Origin: Capitella teleta
Taxonomy: Eukaryota; Annelida; Polychaeta; Capitellidae
Assembly (NCBI GenBank): GCA_000328365.1
Contig: KB302198.1
Location: forward strand, 81,678 to 145,677
Length of the DNA stretch: 64,000 nucleotides
Direction: 5' to 3'
Shown: piece after piece, positions 23,501 through 39,192 of the stretch
Numbering within the stretch: the first letter of the stretch is position 1
Layout of the letters: each line of letters starts with the position of its first letter
Notes under the pieces: model-generated
The model's input: only the letters and a program-made list of their open reading frames with translations
Database searches by the model: none
What the model was told of the DNA's origin: nothing
Program-made: the position numbers and the translations under genes

Positions 23501-26500
23501 ATCCCGGCCGCCAGACGTCTGCTAGGGATGGGTTAAAAAAACCTCGCTTTCTCAGGTAGAATGCAAGCGGCACCCTGACTGTGCTAGGCACCACGTTCAG
23601 ATTTGTAAACAATTCATCGCTATGGCCAGACTGATATATCCTCCCCGCCGTTTTTTTTTCTCTCTCTCAACCTGGGTATCAGATCTACGCACCCCACGCT
23701 CTCCCCTTTCATTGGGCGCGCCCCGATCTGCTGATCCCTGTTGCTGATAATTTATGGCCCAGGGTCTGAGATGGCTGCCATCCAGCTCTCAGGGAGGGCT
23801 GGGAAAGTTTCCAGCGCTATTGTGTTGAGCGTGCCATTGTAGTTAGCTTAGTGCAAAAGACATTCCACGGTGAGCCATTCTTACACTGCTCCAGTTTAGC
23901 CGCGGACGAAAGTCTGAATGAGAAACAGGAAGCATTGTAAATGACAAACATCAGAAGCACTTTCAAGAGGTCTCCGCGAAATGTTGACAGAACAAGGAAC
24001 TGAATGAAAAACAGCTCCGTCGCGGTTTGCCTCCTCGTCTGCTTCCTTGACTCGGCACCAGATGGCGCGCATCACTGGGGGATCTGTTGATGAATTGAGA
24101 AGGAGGCTCTCTCCCATCCAGGTCATGATCAAAGGGACTACGCGTGCCCCTGGCCCTCCAGGTGGAGGAGACAACAGGCCAGGGATTTATGGCGGCTCTT
24201 ATTTTAACGGGCCAGACGTCCTCCACGAAGGGGAGCGGCTAATCCTGGGTTATCCTGGCTTAAGCTCTTCTGGATGCGAGATCAAGTTGCAGCCCCAATC
24301 TCCTACCTTAAGATTTGCCCAAACAAACTGACCACCCAGTACACAGACAGACGTTTTGGTCAAATAGTCATTTCTTCTATAATGGGGGTCTGGCTTGGAT
24401 TACATAAGATTGCGCTATAACTACTTGCACCTCCCGATTGAGACTGATGCATCATGATAATTCTACTATGCATCTCAATTTCATTGTTACCATAGGCACT
24501 CCCTAGCAGTATAACTTTACGACTGCCATTTGGGCAGAGTACAGCGTTGTGTGAGGTGAGAGTGGGCTTTGATATGTTTCACCTTTCTGCAGTGTTCTCA
24601 ATTTCGGCCATCAAACTATACGACACATGAAATTCATGTCTTAAGATAACAATTTCTAGCGGAACGTGATCCAGATTTTCGCTCAGCCAGAATGCTTCCG
24701 GGCATATCCCTTCGCTTGGCCTCGATCTTATTGGTGCGTCAAAGGTTTCTTTATTGTGCAGAACTATAGATACATCTCACGTGCACTTTATTGCCACCGA
24801 GACATGAAAGCCCTCAACACTCGGGCGAACAAGGGAATAAAATTTTACACTGTAGTTTCAAGATGGCCGCCAATTCGACTTTGATCGAGAAGCGCGTGGA
24901 TGCCGTCGGTTTGTTTTGTCGCGATTCCTGGATGGATTGCAGCTTAACAAGTTTATTGGTGCGCTTCACCTGCACAGTGAAAGATGTTCTTTGATCTTGT
25001 AGGAATCTGAAAGTGGTTCCGTTGCTCTTCTGTCGGTTGCAATTGCTATTCATTCTGATAGACAGCTTCCCATTTATGTTCCACATATACCGGGCATCGA
25101 CCCGCACTTCTCTCTCAACATAGCGCTCATGGTTTCAAATTTTCGGTTCATGTTTTATGTGTTGTATCCATTTGTAATCACTGATTCATGTCATTACAAA
25201 GCAGGAAATTTACATCCGAGTGGAGTTTGCATGCCACATAAACCACCCACTTTATGCTCTATTTTTACAGGTAACCGTCACTTTGTGGTACAAGTAATCT
25301 ACAAATCTCTTTCTTTGTCGATATTCGATATATCTTGCCACCCATATCGATAACAATACCCTCTGTTGCACTCAGTTCCGTGGGGACTGATAGGAGTCCC
25401 TCTTCCCTCCCGTTGACCCAATTGCTGGGTTCGGAATACTTTTCCCAGAACGTCCACTCTGTCATGCATTGCAAGTATCGACAGTAAGGAGAACAGCAGC
25501 TGTAAAAAGAAGCTTCCCCGAAGCGCCATGGTCCAGTGAGCATACCATTCGCCTTCTGACTGCAACATTTATGTCATTGTTCCACAGACAATCGACTGGA
25601 GACAGGAATATTTGGCATAGACATCGCAGGCGGCGACCACCAACTGAGACAAATGTGAATGTATATCTATGATACCGCCACTTCCCCTAAGCTAGATGTG
25701 TCAAAAGCATTCTACTCAGTTGAAAACACCGCGCTCTGTGAATAGGACTTATTAATATTGTATATATTTAAATGCGGCCGTGCAAAAATTGGGAACCTAA
25801 GACAGGAAGTTGAATCATGCCCTCGTTTGGATCGCATGATTGAACCGGAAATACAAACACCACGTGACATGTGCTCTGTGTGTCTCGGAGTAACATCAAC
25901 AAATCGTGGCTGTCATTTGACGCGTGCGGAAGTCGTTTGGCGTCGGCAGAAGCGCCGCTCGGAATCGGATGAGCGAAATGAGATAACAAGTCTGCGACTT
26001 CTGCCAAAAGACTCAACGACTGAGACCCGTGGAGTCACGTGGCTGGGGTCAAAAGGGGTCAAGCTAAGAGCGGAAGTGCATTTTTCTTCCTACTTTCTTG
26101 CTCTTTGTCGAGGACTTTGGCGGTAAATGTCAGGGTGTCTTTGTTCTTAGGAACTTGAGAGGACTTTCTGGATTTCTGGGAGTGCAGTTGTAGGCATTAT
26201 GCACTCTATACGACATTAATGATGATCACCCACTGCGCTATTTAATATTAATAGAGGGCTTTATAACACCTCCAGCCGCGATAGACGATTCATCAGGGTC
26301 ATCGCGTACAAGAACCATCCTTTATGCTAAGTTTGCATTTCTTGCCACCGTCTCTCACACTTTCGTTTTCCGTTTACAACTTCTCCGTCCATCATCTTTC
26401 GACAGAGCACTCAGTCGTAAAATCCTCGGACCAGATAGCCGGCTATCAGCCTCACAAATTGCCACCTTTGCACGTTATCGGCCAACAGCTGCTTTCCTTT

Positions 26501-29500
26501 TGGTCAGCGTGTGCCTTTTTTTACCTCCAGGTCGAGTGGGGTCTGGTCCGGGTGTAACTTTACTTGCTCGTATTTCGGTATGTTCAGTATCTACCACAGT
26601 GTTGTATTGTGCATTTACGTGTATAATTTATACTGTATATTTTACAATTGCGAATAGGAACCTATACTAGTATATGTATATGCTGCAGTATAGTACAACA
26701 ATTTAAGATCTGTTGACTGTTAGTACAGGTTATAATGAAAGGTGCAGTAATTATAGAAGGGTAAGTTTAGAAGCCGTTGCGTTCATAGTTCCATCAACGT
26801 ATGGATCCACCTGAGGAAGGAAGGTGGCCTACAAGTTACAACTAGCTGCTTGCAACAGCGTTTTATTTTTGCAGCAAGCGATAGAGCTCTGCTGCTCGCG
26901 AGTGGTAGGCATCACTGACGCCAATGCAGCGCTTGTTTGGTGCGTCGGCAATTTCCAATACTGCTCTCGGTTGCAAGTGGAACAGGTTGATTTGTCTTCT
27001 TCTCTCTTGGATTATTCACTTTCTACGAGGTTAGACTCTCCTCATCTATTCTCAGGTGGGTTGATCATTAAGTTGAGTGTTCCCACTATTGCGATGTGTG
27101 TTGTAATGCCATTTAAAGTTAGCATGTGCGCTTATACATTGATCTCACTCTTTTCTTGTTCGGTTGCATTAGAATTGACCATATCAAGGTTTCGTGTTCA
27201 ATTGTTCATCAATATAAATGACTCATCAATGTGAACGTTGGTGTTAATTAAGCGAAGGTGTGGCTGCTTAGCACCCTTTTGGTCTGATCAATGCTTTGGA
27301 CCACCGTTCGTGACATTTTAGTGAAACATCTGCCCATTTTAGCATTGAATTCAGAGCATAACTTGGAATATTAAACGTAGTTTTAGCAACATGTGTTGCG
27401 GTGTCGATTCACAGACATGGTTGCCCCGGTTGAGGGCTGCTTAAACTCATGGCCCGTGGCACGCGAGAAAGAGAGAACAACAACATAGCCTTCAACAGCA
27501 TGAGTTATCGAACCCCTTGCGCATGCGTACGCCGGCCTGGGGCACCTTGCCTCTTCCCAGGTGCCGAGGCAGGCCTCTATATTGCGTTCACCTACAGGTT
27601 GTAGTCGCGGTGGCTCTGCCAACGTTTATTTCGAATCTTAACCGAGATTACCTGCAAAGACGCTATAACAATATTTCTGTAACAAGTTGTTTGTTTGCCC
27701 TCTCGTGTACTTGTGCATGCACTCATCAAAGGGAGAAAGCGGAAAGTAATAAAGTTGCAAACACTTCCTTTGATAAAATCATGATTATGAATGGAAGGTG
27801 GCAAAAAAAAAAAAAAAAATAGATCGGCGTTCTATAGCAAGCTCTTCTGATCCTCTTGACTAAAAAAAATATAACAATAAAAAATACAAAATAAATAAAA
27901 TTAGCATTGAGCGTCCGATGGAATTGATTATTCCATTTGTTGTTGCTGTGTGGAATCATTAATTAATTTGAAGAGTCATATTCCTTCATGGCTGGCTAAT
28001 TACGCTATTGGTTTTCAAACCAGATGTCACTCAACATTCACTGATGAATTGGCGCGGATCGAACGCTCGACGCCAGTCAGCGATTGAATTTTTATTTTCA
28101 GGCCACGCAGTATGTTGTATCGAGTTTGGCCTTTTTTTACTAGTATGCACCGTGGACTGAATATACTCTTAGTTGGTTAATCATGCTCTTACATTGATAT
28201 AAGCGGAATCGCCCAATGTCTGATACCTCTGGAAGGAATCGAGGGTCCCTCTTTAATTCTTGTTTCTTGTTTTCTTTCCCTGACTTATAACAATGACCTC
28301 CCATCCTCTCCTCCCCATGAGGACTCGACCCTTTCTGCCGCTGTGAACTGAATTATAATCATTGAAAAAACTTCCCCACCCCTCCCCCCTCTCTCACGAA
28401 ATTCATTCCGTTTGTGTCCATCAGTTTACCTGGTTCCGTGTTTCTATCATGCCTCTTAGAACTTAGTAAAATTAGTAATTTATCTCTTCCTGAGCCACTG
28501 TTCTTGTGTACATAGAAGCCTGCTTATTGGGTTTCCACTGGTGGTACGATAAGACTACGTGAAATGTTTATTGCTGCAATCTAATTAAGACGGACAGACA
28601 CAGGTCCTCTTCCCGTTGGATCACAAGTTGGTCGGCTTCTGTCGATCAAGGACATCCTCTTCAACTGTTGTTGATCGATTTAAGCTTGAATTCCACATGA
28701 AAACAAGCGCCGTCGATTGCACAAATCGAGCGTGCGACAGCTGGCCAGCATTCGATCTCCGCAATGCGTCCAACAGTTCATCCCGAATGCCAGATGCTGG
28801 GATAACATGCACCAAACACCGCTTGTGTGTGGATATACGATAATATTACCGGAGTATATACCTGCAGGGATTGCGTGAAGATAGGTGCGATTCTGTTTAT
28901 GTCGCTCGGCGAGAGAATACCATTTGCATGCAAATATTGCAACTCATCAATGGATTTTTTTTATTGTTTTTTTATTTATTTTTTCCCCGCTGTAATCTGC
29001 GATCTCGAATTTTCAAGGTCGCCATAGACGCATTTTTAGCAGAAAAATCTGATTACTAATTCCTAGTTAATTCCTCCGCCAGGGGCGGTGTGCATCGTAA
29101 TGTCTGATTAGCTACCGTTGCATACCTCCAAGCGATACTTGTGTTTTTTCATTCTTCTACTCAGTCTATACTCGAATACATTACTATACCTTTCAGCGTT
29201 TGCCAAATCGGGATCATCAATGTGGTTGTTATTTTTGCACATTTGTATTGCCGAGTGCTAAGAGATTCAGATCTGTGCCAATAATCAACCGCATATTTGT
29301 CTCGTGTATATGGCCTTTTGCGTGCAGACGAGAGCCCTGAAAACACACCCGACATTTAAGATGAGTCTGAAAATGTCGCCGATCCAATCGCGTAATTAAA
29401 CATTCACCGTTTAATTTCCCCACAAATGGACACGTTTTATTCATTACAATTTAAAGTCGTTAATTCTGTAAAGACAAACACATGTGTGTGTTGTATGACA

Positions 29501-32500
29501 CCAGCAACTGGATCTCAAACAAAACCAAGATTATTTTACCAATACATCGCACGACCTATGAGGACTGAACGGTTCTGCTAATTAACCTATATTAACAATA
29601 ATCTCATATGGCCATCTGATAAGCTAATTTACGACTCACCCGATATTGCAATATGCTCTTAAGCCTGTCATGCATCATGCAGAATAATGCACTATAAATA
29701 CATGAATATTACTTCTTCTTCTTCTTTCTAGTTGTGCCTTAGAGCAGACTGGCCTATCGGCGAGAAGGCGTGGCTCGACGAGAGCGCTTTCATCGCGGTG
29801 TATCTTTTTCTCTACACCTGGGATGATCGATGTAGATGATCAGACCACCATCCGCATGTTAGGCCAAGAGCCACGAGCATGCGCGTGTGACACTATTGTT
29901 GATACAATACCCTGGATCAATGCGATCACGTAGTCTCCTCATAATAGTTCTTGAATTGTCATAATCCCAGGCCTCCTGTCACGGCGCTCTCTACTTTATA
30001 GTATACACTGTACGTCTGTCTAGCTTAATTTAGTATAATGTGGGTCGGCTCACGTGCAAACAATAGGAAGTTCATTCACATGTTTTAACCGACCTTTTGG
30101 AGTACAAGAAAATTATGTTACGAAAGGTAGCAGCTGTGTTTAAGGACATTAAATATTCGTCATTGAAATCGCGTCAACATGCGTACCTGTCTCTAAGCAG
30201 AAACGAAGAGCATGCCGTCCAGATGGCGCGCCCTTTGAATCATTGCCAAAACCCCCAGCGGATTTTGAGCCCAAAATCGAAGCGGGTCAATGGGTGCGAT
30301 TTGGGGTTTCGAGATTGATTTTAAAGATTGAAGTGAAAGTCATTAGTTTAATGACTCTGTTTATTACAATTTGTCGTTTGCTGTCTATATGCAATTCTGC
30401 GGTGATGCAATGCTTTGTGGTGGGTTTTTTTTTTTTTCCACATTCATTTCCACGCATGAAATGACGTTTGTAGCGTGCGTGTGATATGTGTCAGTTATCA
30501 TTAAATATGAACAGCATTAACATATAAAAACATGCTACAAAATAACATTAAAAAAATACATCTGTATTTCTTGATACGATTCCCATGGTTTGCCAGAGTC
30601 TATATTTCAATTACATTATTTGTATAAGGATTAATACTTTTCAAATGTGTGGTCGAGGTTTTATAGCCTGTTAATGTAACAAACATCCAATGCATTTTGG
30701 GAAGTTTTGCTTTACATAAATCATATTCGGGAGGAGAAGAAGAAGAAAAAACGACTTAGCATTGAATCGCATGGACTGTCGTTGGATGTGAAACCGCGAT
30801 CTAAAGACATTCATACACATAGAGAAGAAAAAAAAAAGGTTGATTCAACTGGATAAAAAGTTATTATAAACCTTGTATGAAGTCATCAAATATGTCATTC
30901 AGCGTTTCCTGTATAATTCAGACAATTCATAAATCTTGAAATCCGAATTTCTGAATGGCGTCGAGAGTATAGCGATGGGCGTCACCTTCCTCCGTTATAT
31001 TGGCAAATCTATAACTCAGCCATTCATTATATACAATGCAATAAAGATTGACCCCGTCTGACCTTTGTCAGTGGAGGGTTTGACCCTAGAGTCTGTCGCG
31101 GTAGCTTCCCATGCGCCCCCCGTTTGAAATTCCGGTCACACATCACCTTGGCAACGCAGGTGATTCTTCTTCTGATTACCTTGATGTCTGCCAAAAAAAG
31201 TGAATCTCAGCCTGTCGACATCGATTGCGTGCTCATGTCTTCGGGCCCTTCGTCTCATCGCGGAATCTGAGCGCGAATTAATGCCGAGGTCAGGAGAGCT
31301 TATCCGCGACTTGCGTGGGAGAACAAGGGCAGCTCTGGTGTTCACAGGGCCTGATGAATGCGTAACTATGGACGCTTTGTTGGGTGTGGATCTCCACTAT
31401 GAAATGATACAATAATGGAAAGATTGTTGCTATTTATAGCCTTATTAGCAAGCATAGTTCTGGTTAATTATACGAATGAGGTCAGCTTCATTTGACGAGC
31501 AATCTATATCATGCAATCAATCAATTTATTCAGTTTTTTTTAACCTCTCGACTGAGCCAAATGCTCGAGCTCTCCTACTGACAATCATTCCCACGATAGT
31601 TAACCAGTATTAATGATGTTGGAAAGGAAAGAGGAAAAAATCGAACAGAAAAAAAGAAAAACCTCAGCTTTAAAGTTTGCTGCTTGACAAAGCTTTTCGC
31701 ATTCATATGTATACCTGCATTGGCGCTGTATCAGCTAATCACACAGGTGTTGCTTTTAATCTGGAAATGTCGTTCAATTGAAGGTGGGTCTCGGCTATTA
31801 GCACACAATGTTTTGTTGTTTTTTAATAAATTTCTATATATTTGAACTTACAAAGTTACAAGTAATTTTTACTGTTACTCGATGAGTAATTGTCTGAATA
31901 ATACTAATTTATGAGCAACTGTGTCGTGTTGATAATAATTTCATGTTTCATACACGGTAAACGTTAGTCCCAGATAATTAAAACAAGTGATTCAAAGATA
32001 ACTTTGAATTTCATACCAAAATCTGAACATTTGAACAACGTACAAATTGCTGTATGATAAATGATTAGATTGCCTGTTTCTGGAAAATATAAATATATCT
32101 AGAGATATGAGGGTGTGATCTGATTTCGGGTTGCAATCTGTCATGGTGAACAATTTATAACAATTAGAGTAGAATATACTAGAAGGAAATTTGTTAACCA
32201 CTTTATCCTGTTGAGCCACCGATTGTTATGATATGATATAGAATCCACTAGAATATTCCGTTGTTTACTAAGTTATCTGGGAAATACAAACACCACGTGA
32301 CATCCCTAATCCGGTCGATCCGTGCCACACCTCGTTAGTCCGGCTTTGTTTGATGTCGTCGGGAATGGTCGGATAATCCTAAGTTCTGGATTGTTACATT
32401 GGTCCTAGATGTAGACCTTAGAAGGAAGTCCGGATTAACGAGCATGCATCCGCGGCTCCCGATTATCGAATAGACAACGCAGTCCACTGTCCAGTCTTAT

Positions 32501-33020
32501 TTACTCCACGATTCATTCACAATATTCTATAAAGAATAATGAAAGATGTTTATTTATTGGCCAATGATGTTTATCGGTTATAATGCATAAGCATTCTTTT
32601 GAGAATAGCTAAGTAGTGCGATTTGTGATTTGTTCGTCGCTTTTCATTGGTCGGTTTAATTGGCATGAATGGATGTCAATGCCCCGTCAAAGAACTGCTT
32701 TCTCTATAAATGAATGGCGTTGTTGAGAGACGAATAAAGGACCCGAAAAGACGAGGGGTGGCAACATTTTCACGTGAAATGGTGGGAAAATTTTACTCGG
32801 TTATACACTGAAGAGAACTTTTTTTGATCTCACATTGAACTTAGATTTGTTTTGAAGTATTTTTTATGTCCTATTCAGAGATTTTCGCGTGCGTGGATCT
32901 CACAAGAGAAGGAGTATTATTTTTGCATGTTATTTATAACATATGAACCATATGAATTATTTGAGGAACGCGGTTTTGTTGTTGAGTAGATGACTTTATG
33001 AAGCTTCAGGTTAAGTTTAC

Positions 33021-33050
33021 CTCCTCCTCCTCCTCCTCCTCCTCCTCCTC
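33021..33050 (+). repeat. (CTC)n microsatellite
   Basis: Ten perfect CTC units; no surrounding open frame of note. Confidence 0.95.
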
Positions 33051-36000
33051 TTTCTCATTCGTCCTCCTCATCGGCATCTTCATCCCCTCCCCAGCTGTAC
33101 GCCAGCTTTCAGCATCTCGTTTGATGTTCTATTTACTAGAACACAGTAGGCCTCGTGTCTCTGTGTGATTATTACGTGTTGCCAGCCATGGACTTACCCG
33201 AATTCGCAATTCTCCTTCTTCTCACGGGAACACAGAGATTTGTTGATTCTCCGTGTTTCTCTTCCTCTCAGCTCTCGGCTAACGACCCTTCACGACCGAC
33301 TGTTAATCGCTCTGCGGTTACGCGAGTGACAACATGCATTTAAGTAGCCATTACATTCTACACGCGAATTGCTATGGTACACCCTGTATATGTGACGCGT
33401 AGTGACACAGATGAAAAGTTACACCTTGTTAGATTTGTATTTGCACCAAATTCATCCGCTTATGCACTCATTCGTTAATCATACGGTAAAAGTAGATCCC
33501 AGGCAGCCAATAAAGAGTTAAGAGCGGCCGCTCCCTTGTTCAATATTTCTGAGTTTAATCTCTTAATCAGATCAGACCGAGAATAATAACACTCTGATCT
33601 TCTTTAAGCGGTGCACGAGTCTTAGGACTTAGGCCCCATGAAAAAGATTTCACAACACGGAGTTCTGTGCGCGAGTGTTGTTCCCATGCAGGATATAGTT
33701 TATTCCTACGCAGGTGTGTCTTATCATAACGCCATATTTTGCACTGATTATGCTGAATTTACACACAGGGTAAAACTTGGGTTGATTAGCTGCATGGGAG
33801 TCTGGCACCGCATCAAGTATAGTGCGTGCTATCGGGTGATATCAACAGTCTGGGGCAGGTTTTACTTGTCTGGGTTTGATCGAGTACTTTGTCATCAGAG
33901 CTCCGTACGTGTGCTTTTAGTCTTTTACGTGTACGTAAAATTCGTTGGACAGTAGCGCTTTGATGGGTACATGGTCTACTGTACATAATATAGACTTGCC
34001 ATTTTACTTTTAATAAATCGACCGTTGTTATATGTCTCGTACCGATTTGCATTCGCCACGAATGCGCATTTCTATACTTAAGGGCTATATCTCTTAGTCC
34101 GTGTTTTAAGCCTGCACTGGGGTCACTTTATTATTATTGATCTGAAATGTTAACATTACATTTGATTGAATAGGATCCACGAATTATTGAATACATGCGC
34201 GCGCACACGTGCATAGCAGTTAACGCTACCTAGGTACACTTCGGGGTAATCCCCGTGTGCATATGACTTTGCCCTCGATTACATAATTGGGGTGATCAGG
34301 TGCACTTATCAATTAATGATAGAAGAATGTTATTTCTTGGAAGAATTACCTGCATGGCATTTAAGGTCACCCATCGACCTGGATGCATATAGTTACAGAT
34401 GAAGGTCTTCAAAGTGCATCACTTCATCTGAGATTTCTCTCAACGCGCGTCGTGTTTACCAAACAACGGAAATCCATCATCCAGTATAGCTCCCTATTAT
34501 GACGTCACGAGAGGAAGACCGACAAATCGATGGCGTCTCTCGTCGATCTTGTTCTGTGACGTTAGTCATATTTCTTATGTTGAGCAGACGCTTGTCTAGG
34601 TTAGCATTTCATTCCATTGTCAGAAGTCGTGATAATTCTGTTGCTAGGCACCGTGTTATACAGTGGAATATTAATGCTTGTATCTCGCAGTTCGTGTTAC
34701 CTGGAAATCTGTCTGAAATCGCGTCAAACGACTTGTTCATTGACGCAACATGCAAATGGAAGCCTCGGGGCGCGAATTCATTCAGTCTCCATTGAAAGTT
34801 GACGTTACATGTGGTCAATGCTTATTGCCTGGTTGTAGATCTACGACAGAACGCATTCAAATGATACTCCAGCACAGTGTGTGTGTCTCTCTCTACAGGT
34901 AGGTCGATTGATTCGTCTGGCATTGATTCCTTAAAGTAACGTTCTACTGGGATCCAATACCTCAATCATCTGATCAATCAATCAGCCTGAGAATTCTTCA
35001 GGTGTGCCTATAATCCTCAAGACAACTAATTAGCCCTGTCAGGTAGTCGACTTAGGTGCAAAAATATTATGTCAGGTACTGTATTTGTGCACAGGTCTAA
35101 TTACAAGCGTGTTGTAGCCAGACATTGCTTGTGTAGGATCAGGCGTCAATCTCAATGATACTAAGCGCACCTTCTCAGTTCTCGTGGTCGATCGATGAGG
35201 GCTTTAGTTCCTACAGACGCAGAGATCGAAGTTCGGATGTCATAGAGGGGTCACACAGCAATAGCTGACTTGGTTATATTCGTCGTCCATCTATATTACG
35301 CAATCACAAAGGGGTGAAATCGAGGTCTAATCGAGCTTTGCTTCAATGAATCGTACGCTCCATCGCTCAATCTCCACTTCCAACATGGCGGCGGCCAGGT
35401 CTACGCATGGGAGCGGCCATTTTGTTATGAGCATCCTGTTCGGATTCACATTGAGGTGTTCTCGGTCATTTATCACGAGTTTAGCGTTGTATATTCATAA
35501 AGACAAACTTGTGGAGATGAGTAGAAAAAACGGCCTGCGTTTGTAAGGCAACAGGTTCTGCTGTCAGTTACGTTGCGTTTGCATCCAGGGTCGAATACAG
35601 GGGGAAAAAATAGAAATAAAGGCCAGGGGAAGATTTACGAGCGAGGGCTTTAAATACCACATTCACAGAACTTGTACAGGTTTAAGATAAACTTCTTCAG
35701 CAGGTAGCTGCATTACGTATGATGTATATGCATGCACAGGTAGTTCACCTTAACTCCTGTGACGCAAGGTAAATATCATTTTGAGTCCGCTGATTTTATT
35801 CAACTTAATTAGCGATATTTATCCAATTACATACTAATTAGCAACCGTCGCAGGTGTTGGATATTCCATTGCAAATGTGTGCATACTCCAGAATGTTTAA
35901 TTGCTTGAAAACCAAACCGACTGATTGCATAACACACTCGTATAATTGTATACCACTCTATATATAACCCTACTCTATAAATCACCTTCCCTTCTAAAAT

Positions 36001-39000
36001 GTTTGATCAGCTCTTGAATTAACTTCAACATAATTAATTTATTATTAATCCATGTTTGACAAGCATCACAAATGCATCCAATGCATAGTGCATATGATTT
36101 ACACGTATACGTATTGATACAAATTGTGTATACTTTACATATTCACCACACTGATTTAGCAGACATCATTGATGACTCATAGGGGTTATCCCACAATGGA
36201 ATTCCCTGTACAGGTACGCCCCCCTTCCATTCACAGGTGATGTATGGATCTCCTCTGTCATTGATTTCAGGTGATGGCATTGCACGACGTATTGTACCGT
36301 GGGGTTTTTTATTGGTGCAATGCAGGTGTAGATTTCATTACGTAATCCAGGTAAGCATCGCTGGCATAAGTCCTGCACCATGAACCCGCTTAGCCGGGTC
36401 AGTAGGATGTTCTCTCGGCATGTGGACTAGGTGCCCCGTGGAGTTATGTAATGCGCGTATCAAGACGCCGTGCCAGCGATCGATCTCTCCGTTGACAGGC
36501 TCGTTTGCTTCTCAGACCAATCAATCCGGATCTATTCGCGGGGATCCCGGGCCGTGACACGGATTCCCGGGGATACCAGCAGCGTCCATCAAAATGTTGT
36601 TGCTAGGGAGAATCAGCGTCCCTGGATACCGCTTTGGCATGCCAGCCAGTCGTCAGCGGTATCAATTAATTACCTGTGCGCAGGAAACACTTTGATTAGA
36701 CCACTCTCCCTATTTTTTCTTTTTTTTTTCTTTTCATCTGATCTCTACATAGCAACTGTATCTACGGACACAAACAATAAACACAATGTCGTTTGGGTGT
36801 GGGCGGGAGGAGGGTAGTGAATACATTGAAAGGGTTTCCGCCCCCTCCGTGCAATAGATGTCCTCACTTGCCTCCTAAGCCAGAATACAAGGTTTTTCTC
36901 ACATGCAGATCGACCATGTTTGGCATGTATGTATCGATGAGCGCCTAAGGCTGTGCCACGGAGTCGCTCGCTCACAGTGGATCGATGAATTAAGCGATGA
37001 TCCGCACCGGTCAGTTGTTGTCAGGCGGATCTTACGATTGAATGGACCGATGTTTTGCACGATTCAGAGGCATTCTTCTGCTGCAGCTGCAAAACTCGCC
37101 AATTCCAGCCTTTTCACTCATTTCCTGCCCAACAACAAACGAGTGCCTCTCGACACGCGTATCTTGCAACATCAAAGCGAGGCTAATTACACTAATTACA
37201 CAACCTGCTTAATTACACCTTGTGGTTGTTAATCACGGAAATTTTTGTAACCTCACGAAAATTGGTCGTGAAAGTGGGAGGGGGGCTGCGGAATTTTGAT
37301 TGATTGGCTACCTTACTTACAGATCCCTTGATTATCAAGGTGTGTGCCTGGACTCGAAATTGAGCTTATTATGCAATTATAAATTATAAATTATAAATTC
37401 AATGCACATCAAGATTTCATATCTAATCGGAGGTGTGTGTCCCTGACCTTACTGGCTTACTTGGTTGAAGTTTATTTCCCATAACCAGACAGGAAATAAA
37501 TGAAGAAGAGAAAGAAAAGAAAATATTTAAAATTTATTTTATTCCTTTAAATATTAAAATTATGAGAATTTTCTTTCATTTTGTGACAATCATAAATCAT
37601 ACTTAGACTACGCATTTCACCTTTTTTTTTTCTTATATTTTTTTTTTTTTCTGGATTATATTCTCATGATATTTTTGTCTCACCATTTCAATTCAGCCTA
37701 AAAATACCTGTCCGCTTAAAAAGTTAATGACACGCAATTTAAAACTAATTAGCTTAATTACTCGTTGGCAAAACGACCGATCCCTTCCAGCACTGAAACG
37801 TGCTAATGTCTGGCTATTCGACTGGTGTGTGATGCGCGCGCGAACTTCGGCCACTTTTGAGGAAACTTTGCCATCTATCGAAACAACAATTGTGATCAAT
37901 TGATAAAAGGTGCTTTCCACTCAGAGGGTTCGTCGATAAGTGATACGTCCATTGTCATATTATCGCCCATCTGGCGTTTCCCATGGATATCAGCAACAAG
38001 CAGGTTCAGTGCATTATATTTCGAAATATTTCTGGTTTGTCCGTCTTACGTAATACAGCTCATGCCAGCGCTTCCGATTCTGGTCTTTTGTATATAAATA
38101 CAAAACTTGTCGCCAATAACTCAAGTGTGGAGTTGGCGCTTGTAGCACGTGAGTAACGACCCAAATACCTAAAGTATTCGGGAGCCGTTGTTGTACCTGA
38201 GCCCCAGGGGCGTGCTATCAACAACGCCACGTAAACACACCTAAGCACCAATTAAGACCTTTTTGAAACAACCTTTTTCACGCTTCTCAACATCCCGCCA
38301 TATATTCTTATCTTTTACAGGTGTGTGAAATACTGAACAAGTACCCTTAGTCGTCGCATCAACGAAACCCGGGGCCAAAATGCGAGTTCAGAGCAATTCG
38401 AATCCGCAGTTAATTCGCTGGATTTTGGTCGCTCCTTCGCCCGGATAAGTGGAAATTACGGATTACGGATTTATTCTGTGTGGATATTCCCTCGGATTAT
38501 CCGGTTTAGTGAGAACGCATTCTCTTGGATTACTGTGTTGTCATCGACCCAAGATAACGCTGTCGGTTTCTGTCTTGGTGAGTGTTCAGTTTTCAACTTT
38601 TTTATGCATCAATACGCGGCGTACATGCGAATTGCAATCTATGACGAGATCAGTCAGCAGCCGATCTTATTTTCTGCCGGAATTTTTGTCGGAAGCAAAA
38701 ACCGAGCTCTAGTTTTATTGTACGCGTTGCACTGTAACAAAGACGACGTCGATTTTTGGCGCCAATATTAGCAAAATGAATCCGACGAAGTGAGCAGTGG
38801 AGCCCGTCATCGCAACCAAACGCATGATTCATGACTTATTACGTAAATGCATACATGTTATATGCACCATGTATTATACCAGGTGGGTTCATATACAAGC
38901 CCTGCTGTCGCGTTTGGCATGCCATGCAGTACGATGCTTCCAATACCATCTGTGGCTTACCATAAATCGTTCACATATTAGTAGAATCAACTGTGTTGGA

Positions 39001-39162
39001 ATAATTTTAAAAAAATACTCATTTTGTGGAATAAAGTGTTCCATTCGGATGAACATAAACGGTACTTTATCTTACTTCCGGTTGGTGCTTGTTCCTGATT
39101 GGATGAGAACGCGGACCACTTCCAACCATGCCGGCCGGTCATTCCTGATTTGCGAGAGTGGA

Positions 39163-39192
39163 CCTTTGCATAACTTTGCATAACTTTGCATA
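39163..39192 (+). repeat. Three tandem copies of CTTTGCATAA
   Basis: A 10-bp unit repeated three times without a gap (the last ends TAG in place of TAA). Each copy holds TTTGCATA, the reverse complement of the octamer-like POU site TATGCAAA. Spacing of one helical turn puts the copies on the same face of the DNA. Confidence 0.8.
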
